15,728 bases of DNA from the NCBI GenBank assembly GCA_021799405.1, contig JAJZAL010000118.1, forward strand, positions 1-15,728, in the 5' to 3' direction. The position numbers and the translations under genes are program-made. The notes under the pieces are model-generated. The model had not been told where the DNA came from and did not search any database. It saw only the letters and a list, made by a program, of their open reading frames with translations. This DNA comes from Acidobacteriota bacterium (GTDB lineage Bacteria; Acidobacteriota; Terriglobia; Terriglobales; Acidobacteriaceae). This document shows positions 6,694-13,711 of this stretch, in pieces. The stretch's first letter is position 1, and every line of letters begins with the position of its first letter.

Positions 6694-8195
6694 GCGGAAT
6701 ACCTCTTCTCAACTGCCCCGGGAATAGTTGCAAAAAATGCGGTCCCATCGATCTCGTCACTTGTAACCCACACGTAGCCGCCGTGGATCAGCGCTACCCG
6801 TTTGGCCACTGACAGGCCGATTCCCGTGCCGGAGGCCCGGTTTGCGGCCGTCGTGGAGCGATAGTAGCGATCGAAGATGCGCTCCCGGTCCGCCATGGGG
6901 ATAACCGGCCCATAACTATGCACTGAAAAAATCACTTCCGCCTTCTCGCGGACCGCGCGAATTGTAATGGTCGTACCGTAGACCGAGTACTTGCACGCGT
7001 TGTCGATATACTGCGTCAGCAGCATCACCATTAGTTGGCGGTCACAGCAGAGAACAAGATTGTCATCCTCAAGATCAACCGCGACCTTCATGCTCGCCAG
7101 ACGATCCTTGAGGCTGGCCAACACTTCTTCAATCATCGGCCCAACAGCCACTGGCACAGCATGAATCTTTACATCGCCGGCATCCAGGCGGGCGGTCGTG
7201 AGCAACCGTGTGGTCAAGTCAGCGAGCAGATCTGTCTGTTCGTCGATTAACGCCACCAGTTCCGCCTGCCCCGGCGACAGATGCCCCATCTCGCCAAGGC
7301 CCGTGCTGGCGGCGCGAATCGCCGTCAGCGGCGTCTTATACGCATGGGCCAGGCTGTCGAGCACGGTGGCGCGTAACTGCTCGGTGCGGCGTTCCGTCTC
7401 CATGCGACTCTCGTTGGCAAAGGCGCGGTAGCGATCGAAGGTGATGGCAATGAGCGATGCAATGGCGCTATTGGTGAGTGGACTGGTTTCGCCGCGCACC
7501 ACCAGGCTGCCCACGGGAACGGCGCCTAAGCGCACGACCCTTCGCCCCAAACCAGTAGCGGCATCGTCGTCCGAGGTCTCGAAGTAATAGACATTCTGCG
7601 CCATCTCTTGTGGATTCACCGCCCAGTACCCGGCTTGATACACGTTGTGCAGGTCTGCGTCGAAGACGGCCACCGCTTCCAGCGAGAAGATTTCGTGAAT
7701 CAACTCTGCCAGTTGCGGGCCAGGCTCGACATGGAGATTCATCTGCAGTGTTCTCCGCGTGAACTCGTATAAATCGTGCATCTGTTCGCCCCACGACTCC
7801 GATTCCTTCGTGTGCCCGGCAACACGCGCCGAAAGCCTGCTCACCGTAAACGCGATCAGGATGAAGACGAACAGAGCAACGAAGTCACTGAGATCCAGGC
7901 TGATCCTGCCCCGCGGCCGCCACGGGATCAGGTAGCCGTGGACCGCCAGTGCAAACAGAGAAGCAATCATCGCTTCCCAGAAGCCGCAAAACAGCGCAAT
8001 GGGAACAATCACCAACAGATCGAGCAGAGCGATGACCGGAAAAAGCCCACCAAACGACTGGGCAAGCACGGCGACAAATAACACGGCCACAATGCCGGCC
8101 GCGCAACTCGCCGCGAATAGACGGGCTCGACGCCCGGAGCCGCCCCAGCGACCCGCGCCGAAGATCGAACGCAGTGATAGATCATTTACAGACAC
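6690..8195 (-). CDS. membrane sensor histidine kinase, DUF4118/GAF-like (KdpD-related)
   Basis: The 501-residue kinase (from the GTG at 8195) has four transmembrane segments in the first about 125 residues, arranged as in the DUF4118 module of KdpD. A GAF-like region (about 150-260), a HisKA helix with phosphoacceptor His284 in LAHAYKTPLT, and a HATPase domain with the N-box QYIDNACKYS (Asn399) and G2 loop GTGIGLSVAK follow. It lacks the N-terminal Walker-containing KdpD domain and the universal-stress domain of full KdpD. The G1 box reads SVHSYGPVIP, so the usual Asp and second Gly are replaced by Ser and Val. The GTG at 8195 has AGGTGA eight bases upstream; a TTG at 8312 would add 39 poorly structured residues. 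It probably senses a membrane or ionic signal and phosphorylates the coupled regulator. Confidence 0.9.
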   Translation of the reverse strand: MSVNDLSLRSIFGAGRWGGSGRRARLFAASCAAGIVAVLFVAVLAQSFGGLFPVIALLDLLVIVPIALFCGFWEAMIASLFALAVHGYLIPWRPRGRISLDLSDFVALFVFILIAFTVSRLSARVAGHTKESESWGEQMHDLYEFTRRTLQMNLHVEPGPQLAELIHEIFSLEAVAVFDADLHNVYQAGYWAVNPQEMAQNVYYFETSDDDAATGLGRRVVRLGAVPVGSLVVRGETSPLTNSAIASLIAITFDRYRAFANESRMETERRTEQLRATVLDSLAHAYKTPLTAIRAASTGLGEMGHLSPGQAELVALIDEQTDLLADLTTRLLTTARLDAGDVKIHAVPVAVGPMIEEVLASLKDRLASMKVAVDLEDDNLVLCCDRQLMVMLLTQYIDNACKYSVYGTTITIRAVREKAEVIFSVHSYGPVIPMADRERIFDRYYRSTTAANRASGTGIGLSVAKRVALIHGGYVWVTSDEIDGTAFFATIPGAVEKRYSA

Positions 8196-8371
8196 GCAGC
8201 CAGTCACCTTTTCATTACCGCGCGGATACGGATAGGTTGAACGCCTGCCCCGCAGATCCTCAAAGGAAAACAATCGCCGCTGCGACCTGCGACGCGATGG
8301 ATCTGCACCCAATTCAACCGGGGAACTTCCCTGGCCTGATCAGCTTCCTGGATCGAAGAAAACCTAAGAAA

Positions 8372-8380
8372 ATTCTAGCA
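8372..8380 (-). promoter_or_regulatory. extended -10 promoter element for the two-component operon
   Basis: Read on the minus strand this is TGCTAGAAT, an extended -10 (TGn plus a 5 of 6 match to TATAAT). No good -35 box lies 17 bases upstream, which is tolerated for extended -10 promoters. It would give a leader of about 170 bases before the GTG at 8195. Confidence 0.4.
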
Positions 8381-8541
8381 GGTTACCTCATTTTTATGGG
8401 CAGGCATGAAAGGGCACTGTCGGGAGCATCGGCTGTTCCGTTTCCTCCAGTGCTGTTCCCATGAGTACACAGCGGAAGATATCGGCTTCATTGATCGTCG
8501 CTCAATGATATCCGTCTGTAAGCAAGCCAGTTCGGCCGGAC

Positions 8542-8581
8542 ATAAAAATACACTGCGAAGCAGAATGCTTCGCAGTGTATT
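8542..8581 (-). terminator. intrinsic terminator of the porin gene
   Basis: A perfect 16-bp stem (8547-8562 with 8566-8581, loop GAA) is followed on the minus strand by a T-rich run (the A tract 8544-8548 on the plus strand). It lies about 87 bases beyond the porin stop. The plus-strand side lacks a T-run, so it acts on leftward transcripts. Confidence 0.82.
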
Positions 8582-8668
8582 GCAATCAGCTTCTCTGTTA
8601 CGAAGTTGCGCAGAACGCATCAGGCCGAGCTGTGAAGCCGTAAGCACCATGTACTGCCGGCGCGATCA

Positions 8669-9997
8669 TCAAAATATGAACCCGGCCTCAAGTACTCCGC
8701 GGGGCTGGTTGGAATTCCCGCCCGACGGGCCGAAACCATCGCCCGGCGTCATGCTGGTTGCGTGAACGATAGCCACGTCGCCCCGCATGAAGAAAGCGTC
8801 TTTGCGGTAGGTAGGAGTGAAAGTCAGCCCGAATGCGCCGCTGCCCGGACCGTAAAGCAGGTTGATCGCTCCGCCCTTGGCGCTTCCCGTGCTCGCGATG
8901 TACTCGGGCCGAACTCCCAGAGAAATTCCGTGTTTCATGTTGTAGGTGAGCAGCAAAGCCCCTCCCTTTGTGCCAGCGCCATGCGTAATCCCGATGCGCT
9001 GATTCGCCGGAACGTCGCTATATTGAAAATATGGCTGCACCACCCAATTCCCTTTTGTGTAGGTGTAAATCAGGTTATAGATCTGCTCATTATTCAGATA
9101 CAAAGGCGTCGCAAGCGTGTTCTTTGCGTATGCGCCCGCATTCCCTCCGCCCACAAAGGCCAGGCTGCTCGCGGCATTGAAGGTGTAAGTCAATGAACCG
9201 GTTATCCATGTATATCGATCGGAGTAAAAGCCGTCGTTCCAGCTAACTGCCGTGGCAAGCTTCTTATAAGTCCAGTTGAGCTGTATACCCTTATTGACTG
9301 CGTTTTCCTGATTCCAGAGAAGCCCGCGTTCAATATTCATATTCTCAAAGCTGAACGTATACTCCGCACCGATCAGCGTTGGCAGCGCGCCTATCTCCGC
9401 ATTGAAATTGCCCTTCACCAGTTTCAGATAACCTTGTGGAAAGGGCCCATAAAAATCCTTAACAGTATCGGCGGTCGAGAGAAAAGGCACGCCGATAGCC
9501 GGAAGGTTATACGCTCCGCCCTGCAAATAGAATTGCCACCATCCGTTCACTTTTTGTACAAACACTTGAGCATTGGTAACGTCGTAATGTGTTGCATTGT
9601 CACCCGCAACATGATTCCCTTCCGTCCATCCCATGCCGCTCAAAATTCCATTGACCGCTATTTTGCCGCCCTGAATCTCATGCGGAGGAGCGCTCTGCAG
9701 AGGCCCCGACATGGATGGCGTGGGAAGAGGCGCGGGACTGCTTGCGCTTTGCGCCGGCGGAGCTTGCGCGGCAGGTTGCGCCGGCGCCGACGAAGCGGCC
9801 TGACTCGTAGAGTTCGTTGCCGTTGAAGCGCCTGTTTGGCCCGAGCTTGATTGGGCCTCACAAACAATCGCCCCCGTTAACGCCAGCGGCACAAAAGCGA
9901 GCGCCAGCATTTCCTGAGGCAGAGCAGCCAAACACTGTCCTGCAGCCGTCAGGATCATTGAGAGAATAACTGCTCTCTTCCCGAAGAATCGCTTCAT
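8669..9997 (-). CDS. outer-membrane beta-barrel porin (OmpL-like, putative)
   Basis: The 442-residue product starts with a basic signal sequence (MKRFFGKRAVILSMILTAAG). A second hydrophobic stretch (about 28-46) is followed by a Ser/Ala/Pro/Gln-rich linker (about 48-105). The rest is a long run of alternating aromatic and polar segments typical of a transmembrane beta barrel (for example GWWQFYLQGGAYNL, WNDGFYSDRYTWITGSLTYTF), ending in GFIF. A terminal phenylalanine is the usual outer-membrane assembly signal. It resembles the OmpL-like putative porin family (BBP2). The substrate is unknown. The ATG at 9997 has GGAGGACC just upstream; a longer in-frame reading exists but has no signal-like start. 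It faces away from the amino-acid permease, and a shared role in solute uptake is only a guess. Confidence 0.82.
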   Translation of the reverse strand: MKRFFGKRAVILSMILTAAGQCLAALPQEMLALAFVPLALTGAIVCEAQSSSGQTGASTATNSTSQAASSAPAQPAAQAPPAQSASSPAPLPTPSMSGPLQSAPPHEIQGGKIAVNGILSGMGWTEGNHVAGDNATHYDVTNAQVFVQKVNGWWQFYLQGGAYNLPAIGVPFLSTADTVKDFYGPFPQGYLKLVKGNFNAEIGALPTLIGAEYTFSFENMNIERGLLWNQENAVNKGIQLNWTYKKLATAVSWNDGFYSDRYTWITGSLTYTFNAASSLAFVGGGNAGAYAKNTLATPLYLNNEQIYNLIYTYTKGNWVVQPYFQYSDVPANQRIGITHGAGTKGGALLLTYNMKHGISLGVRPEYIASTGSAKGGAINLLYGPGSGAFGLTFTPTYRKDAFFMRGDVAIVHATSMTPGDGFGPSGGNSNQPRGVLEAGFIF

Positions 9998-10174
9998 CTG
10001 GTCCTCCATTGATTGTTGAATAATTGATGATATTGCTTCGCAAGCGATGGTTCGTATCTGTGTCAGCGCACAGCTCAAACATTCGCTGCACGCACATGCG
10101 CGAGTGACAGCAACGGTGAACAGCCCCAAATGCAAACGGCTGCGCGGCCCCTGAAGTTAACCGGTCACCATTCC

Positions 10175-10203
10175 TTATGTCAGTTATGTCACGAAAGACA
10201 TAA
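10175..10203. promoter_or_regulatory. TTATGTC repeat cluster, candidate regulator binding site
   Basis: TTATGTCA occurs at 10175-10182 and again at 10184-10191. The second copy forms a perfect 7-bp inverted repeat with GACATAA at 10197-10203 (6-base spacer). Three half-sites in 29 bases suggest a dimeric regulator with an accessory site. It lies about 180 bases upstream of the porin start, so the porin is the nearest likely target. Confidence 0.4.
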
Positions 10204-10585
10204 AGAACACATCAAGAGAGAGAGAGGATTTCCGAAATGGAGAAGAAGACTGCGGAAATATGAAAAGCAATTGAGATCTCTCGGCACGGATCTCGCATCC
10301 TCAGAAGCGAGACGTTAAATTCTGAGCACAGGCTCCCTGATCTTTATCGAATCTTTATGGATCGCTTGCGCGACTAACTCAAATTCGCAACCGCAAATAC
10401 ATTCGACAGGCCGACCCAGTAAAGAAGTCTTCCTTCTTTCTTCGGCTCATGCGAATGGGCCGCTGGCACGATTCGAAGAAATCTTTGAGGTGCGCCGGAG
10501 TGACATATTTCCCTTGCGGCCCTCGTCCATCTCAAAGTGTTCATCGCTGTTCCGTGCGATCTCTAAGTAAGAGGATTTATCAGTT

Positions 10586-10599
10586 GGCTTGATCAAGCC
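10586..10599. promoter_or_regulatory. 14-bp perfect palindrome, possible operator
   Basis: GGCTTGATCAAGCC is symmetrical over all 14 bases and lies about 250 bases upstream of the permease start. It may be a protein binding site; no regulator is visible nearby to pair it with. Confidence 0.3.
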
Positions 10600-10664
10600 G
10601 CGCTTTCATTCTGTCTCTCCCGGAAAATATGCGCGCGCCTTTCTTCGACGAAGCAAAGCCGACC

Positions 10665-10693
10665 TGATTGGAGAATTTGAGCCAATCATTTTT
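10665..10693 (+). terminator. terminator-like hairpin upstream of the permease
   Basis: TGATTGG (10665-10671) pairs perfectly with CCAATCA (10682-10688) around a 10-base loop, and TTTTT follows at 10689-10693. The stem is short with only three GC pairs, so termination would be partial. No gene ends just before it, which makes an attenuator or the end of a small RNA possible. Confidence 0.4.
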
Positions 10694-10716
10694 CGTTTCC
10701 TCATTTCATCTTTATC

Positions 10717-10833
10717 GAGTCGATCCTACATTCAACCTAACCGCACCGGTCAGGATGGAAGTCCAGGCAAAGGTGATGCTCGATCATTCCCCGGCAGCAC
10801 AAGGCCGGAAATAGCCGGAAACTACCTCGACTC
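10717..10833 (+). promoter_or_regulatory. possible structured 5' leader of the permease mRNA
   Basis: GAGTCGA (10717-10723) is complementary to TCGACTC (10827-10833), closing about 103 bases that end four bases before the Shine-Dalgarno (10837-10841). Inside, CCGGC (10791-10795) can pair with GCCGG at 10804-10808 or with a second copy at 10814-10818. TGAT (10774-10777) can pair with ATCA (10783-10786). The layout resembles a translational riboswitch, but I recognise no known class and the stems are short. Confidence 0.3.
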
Positions 10834-10848
10834 AAAAGGAGAATGCTC

Positions 10849-12633
10849 ATGGCAGAACAGAAAGCACCTCAAATGCAGGCCACTCTGGGCCTTACGGGGC
10901 TGACCAGCAACGCAATGGCACTCATCGCTCCCGGCGCCTTCCTGTGGCTCACCTTCTACATCCAGGCCACTACCGGCACAACGGCGCCAGCCATGTGGCT
11001 GGGCATCTTTGCCGCGCTTCTGTTGTGCCTGGCAACGGCGGTTGCCTATGCCGAAATCTCCAAGCTCTATCCCGGTACCGGATCGAGCTATTACTACGCC
11101 GAACAGGCCATGCTCTCGAAGGACAAGGCATTCAAGTACGCGCGAATTGCAAAGTTCATCGTGGGCTGGGGCTCGCATCTGTACTACTGGGTCTATCCCG
11201 GCGTGATGGTGGCTACCACCGGCATCTTCGTCGGCTACGTGGTCGGCTTTCTCTTTCCCAATTTCCTGAGCGGATCCAATCCCGGCCCGGTCTTCATGGG
11301 CCTGGTGGCCGTTGTCTTTTCGTTCTTCGTGGCCTGGATTGCGCAGAAAGGCGCAGGCGCATCAACGGCCGTCAATCTGGCCATTAACGTCGTACAGATC
11401 TCGGCGCTGGTCCTGTTCAGCGTACTGGCCATTGGCTACCGCGCGAACCATCCGTCGGGCGCACCCGCCTTCCAATACGATGCCCAGTCGCTCTCGACCT
11501 ATACGTATCAGTTCGCCAGCAATCCGAAGGACGGCTCGACCCTGCGCGATGCAAGCGGAACACCGCTGCCTTTACTGGATAAGTCCGGAAAGCCGGTCCC
11601 CTTCCACATCAGCTATCCCGAGAAGGACGCGAGCGGCAATTTTCTGACGCACCCCACAGCCCTTTCGGTCATCTCGGTACACAACTTCAACTGGATGTTT
11701 ATCCAGGCAACGGTCGCCATCCTGATCCTGGTCGGCTTCGAATCGGTTACCGCAATGGGAGGTGAGGCCAAGAACCCCACCAAGCACATTCCCATCGCCG
11801 TCATTGCTTCGCTGCTTATCCAGGGGGTGCTCTGTTATCTGTTTGAATACTTTGCAGCAAACTACTTTCTCAATTCGGGATATACCATGCAGAACGCGGC
11901 CAGTTCAGCAGCTCCCATTGGCGACATGATGATCATGGTCGGCGATGCGCTGCTGGGCCAGGGACACGGCAAGTACTTCATGCTGGGCGAGGCCTTCACC
12001 GTCTTCCTGGCGTTGATCGGCACCACGCTTTCATGCATGAACACTGGCGCCCGCGTCACTTATGCAATGGGTAAAGATGCCGAGGTTCCGGAGCACTTCG
12101 GTATGTTGCACGCCGCGTCTCTCACCCCAAGGCGCGCCATCTGGACGCTGGCCAGCATCTCCGCGGTGGTGGGCTGCGTGGCTGTTTCACTGGCTTTCGG
12201 CGACGCCGGCGCTCCGTCGGATGCGGCCATCGCCGCGCTGCCGCATGGCATCCTTTCCAGCTTCGGCTACACCAGCCACGCAGCCATGGCGGCCATGCCT
12301 AACTCACTTTTGACCATCACACTCACCTCTAACTTTGGAACCTTTATCCTTTATGCACTTAGCTGCTTCCTGTGCATCGTGGCCTTCAATAAGCGTCCCG
12401 ATTTCAGTTTTGTCCGTCACCTGCTGATTCCCGGCTTCGGACTTGTAGCCAACGTGGTCTGCATGGCCTTTTATGTCATTGCTCCGCTCTTCGGTCTCGG
12501 AACCACGAGAGAGCCTTTACTTGCACTTGCAATCTCGGCAGTCTGGGGCATCTATGGGGCCCTTTACTTCCTGCGTTCGTCAAGGGTAAGAGGTAGGGCA
12601 ATCCTGCTCGAATCCAAACTTGAAGCCAAGTAA
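10849..12633 (+). CDS. APC-family amino-acid permease
   Basis: This 594-residue inner-membrane transporter belongs to the amino acid-polyamine-organocation superfamily, whose members take up amino acids by proton or solute coupling. The opening GLTGLTSNAMALIAPGAF (14-31) corresponds to the family's first helix with its broken glycine-rich segment. GFESVTAMGGEAKNPTKHIP (296-315) and ARVTYAMGKDAEVPEHFG (401-418) match conserved family motifs. I count about 12 hydrophobic segments. An unusually long hydrophilic stretch (about 197-278) separates two of them. The ATG at 10849 is chosen because AGGAG (10837-10841) is 7 bases upstream; the in-frame ATG at 10843 would be only one base from it. Substrate cannot be read from sequence. 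Nearby glutamine synthetase makes glutamate or another nitrogen source plausible. Confidence 0.9.
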   Translation: MAEQKAPQMQATLGLTGLTSNAMALIAPGAFLWLTFYIQATTGTTAPAMWLGIFAALLLCLATAVAYAEISKLYPGTGSSYYYAEQAMLSKDKAFKYARIAKFIVGWGSHLYYWVYPGVMVATTGIFVGYVVGFLFPNFLSGSNPGPVFMGLVAVVFSFFVAWIAQKGAGASTAVNLAINVVQISALVLFSVLAIGYRANHPSGAPAFQYDAQSLSTYTYQFASNPKDGSTLRDASGTPLPLLDKSGKPVPFHISYPEKDASGNFLTHPTALSVISVHNFNWMFIQATVAILILVGFESVTAMGGEAKNPTKHIPIAVIASLLIQGVLCYLFEYFAANYFLNSGYTMQNAASSAAPIGDMMIMVGDALLGQGHGKYFMLGEAFTVFLALIGTTLSCMNTGARVTYAMGKDAEVPEHFGMLHAASLTPRRAIWTLASISAVVGCVAVSLAFGDAGAPSDAAIAALPHGILSSFGYTSHAAMAAMPNSLLTITLTSNFGTFILYALSCFLCIVAFNKRPDFSFVRHLLIPGFGLVANVVCMAFYVIAPLFGLGTTREPLLALAISAVWGIYGALYFLRSSRVRGRAILLESKLEAK

Positions 12634-12664
12634 ATGCTTTGCCACGCCAGTCAACCTGATAATC

Positions 12665-12730
12665 CCTGGGTGGTGTCTCTTCTCAACTCTTCAGCGAGAC
12701 GAGAAGCAGAGAGCCACCCAGGCGCTTTTT
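12665..12730 (+). terminator. intrinsic terminator after the permease gene
   Basis: CCTGGGTGG (12665-12673) pairs with CCACCCAGG (12714-12722). The stem continues inward through TCTC/TTCTC against GAGAA/GAGA with a small bulge, and TTTTT follows at 12726-12730. It lies about 30 bases after the permease stop and separates it from the phosphatase gene. Confidence 0.85.
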
Positions 12731-12804
12731 AGAGATGGATATTTCACAATTACTTAAAAGCATCTTGCGCGCAAGCGCGGAAGATGCTCCAGGCGGCGAA
12801 GCCT

Positions 12805-13608
12805 ATGTTGGACGTTCAATTCGGTCAGGCAAGCGATTCCGGCAAGGTTCGATCGAATAATGAGGACGCGATGGGATCGTTCATTCCCGCGTCTCGCCAT
12901 CAGGCGCGCTCGCACGGCTATCTCTTCGCGGTGGCCGATGGCGTCGGCGGGCTGGACTTAGGTGAGGTGGCCTCGACTACGGCGATCTCGGTCATCGTCG
13001 AAGAGTTTGCCGAGGCTCAGGCGGGAACCATGTTGATCAGCCTGCTGCCCCGTCTCATCCAGCATGCCAACGCGGCTGTGCACGACCTCACCCTGAACGC
13101 TGAGTACCGCGGGAAAAGGATGGCTACGACGATCGTGGCCTGTGCTCTGCGTTATGACCAGGCCATCGTCTCTCATGTGGGCGACTCCCGCTGCTATCTG
13201 GTGCGCAACGGCTGCGGCAAGCAGATTACCCAGGATCATACGCTGGTCAACGAGCAGATGCGGATCGGGCTGATCTCCGCCGGTGAAGTGGCCCTGTCGG
13301 AGTCGCGGCATGTGCTGCTGCGTTCGTTGGGTCCGGAGCTGTTTATCTCCGCGGAGACCACGGCGCTCACCCTGCAAACCGGCGATACGCTGGTCCTCTG
13401 CACAGACGGGCTGCATAACTCAATGAGCGAGGCGGACATTGCCGCCATCATTTCCCAAAACAAGAAAGCGGACGAGTTGGCCAACGATCTGGTGGCGCAT
13501 GCTGTTGACATCGACGGCGGCGATAACACTACGGCGCAGGTGATCCGCATACGCTCCGTTGAGCAGGTGGGCATGTATCGCGGGCGGCCTTACCGCTTGC
13601 CCTCCTGA
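12805..13608 (+). CDS. PP2C-family serine/threonine protein phosphatase
   Basis: This soluble metal-dependent phosphatase has 267 residues from the chosen start, near the 240-260 usual for bacterial PrpC/Stp1 enzymes. Metal-binding and catalytic motifs are complete: SDSGKVRSNNEDA (10-22), VADGVGG with Asp45, GDSRCYL with Asp127, CTDGLHNSMS with Asp201, and GGDNTT with Asp240. It has no signal peptide or membrane segment, so it acts in the cytoplasm. The ATG at 12805 is preferred because AGGCGG lies 8 bases upstream; an ATG at 12784 would add seven residues but has only GGAAG directly abutting it. A kinase gene follows after 103 bases, and the two probably act as an opposed pair on the same targets, as prpC-prkC pairs do in other bacteria. 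Confidence 0.93.
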   Translation: MLDVQFGQASDSGKVRSNNEDAMGSFIPASRHQARSHGYLFAVADGVGGLDLGEVASTTAISVIVEEFAEAQAGTMLISLLPRLIQHANAAVHDLTLNAEYRGKRMATTIVACALRYDQAIVSHVGDSRCYLVRNGCGKQITQDHTLVNEQMRIGLISAGEVALSESRHVLLRSLGPELFISAETTALTLQTGDTLVLCTDGLHNSMSEADIAAIISQNKKADELANDLVAHAVDIDGGDNTTAQVIRIRSVEQVGMYRGRPYRLPS

Positions 13609-13639
13609 CCCACCTCCAAGGAGAATTCAGCGTCCTTTA

Positions 13640-13670
13640 GGGAAACTTTGCGATTCTCGCGCCGTTTCCC
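13640..13670. promoter_or_regulatory. nested dyad between phosphatase and kinase genes
   Basis: GGGAAAC (13640-13646) and GTTTCCC (13664-13670) are perfectly complementary. Inside them GCGA (13650-13653) and TCGC (13657-13660) pair around TTC, giving a symmetrical structure of 31 bases. It lacks a following T-run. A weak TTGCGA (13648-13653) and TACAGT (13673-13678), 19 bases apart, could be a promoter overlapping it. Confidence 0.35.
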
Positions 13671-13711
13671 GCTACAGTAGAAACAGTTATCTTCGCGGAG
13701 CATGCCAACTT

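Larger units (their letters stand above)
8196..8668. other. intergenic region between kinase promoter side and porin 3' end
   Basis: No gene is recognisable. On the minus strand it holds the probable kinase promoter (8372-8380) and the porin terminator (8542-8581). A weaker 6-bp hairpin pairs 8489-8494 with 8502-8507, and an 11-bp palindrome GGGAACTTCCC sits at 8321-8331. Both are of unknown meaning. Confidence 0.5.
9998..10848. other. long gene-free regulatory stretch between porin and permease
   Basis: About 850 bases contain no convincing gene; short open frames have odd composition and no homology I recognise. The half nearer the porin has the TTATGTC repeats (10175-10203). The half nearer the permease has a 14-bp palindrome, a terminator-like hairpin and a possibly structured leader, each listed separately. 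An 11-mer ATCTTTATCGA occurs at both 10340-10350 and 10708-10718. The segment 10321-10585 shows nothing I can name. Confidence 0.5.

Noticed and set aside
10130..10318. Short 62-codon open frame on the plus strand
   Set aside because: It runs through the TTATGTC repeat cluster, has no ribosome binding site and has a composition that looks like translated non-coding DNA.
10717..10833. Identity with a known riboswitch (glycine, glutamine, guanidine, ydaO, SAM)
   Set aside because: I compared remembered consensus elements and none matched; only the general architecture is suggestive.
10589..10903. 104-codon open frame ahead of the permease
   Set aside because: It overlaps the permease start in another frame, and the underlying DNA contains the hairpins instead; no recognisable product.
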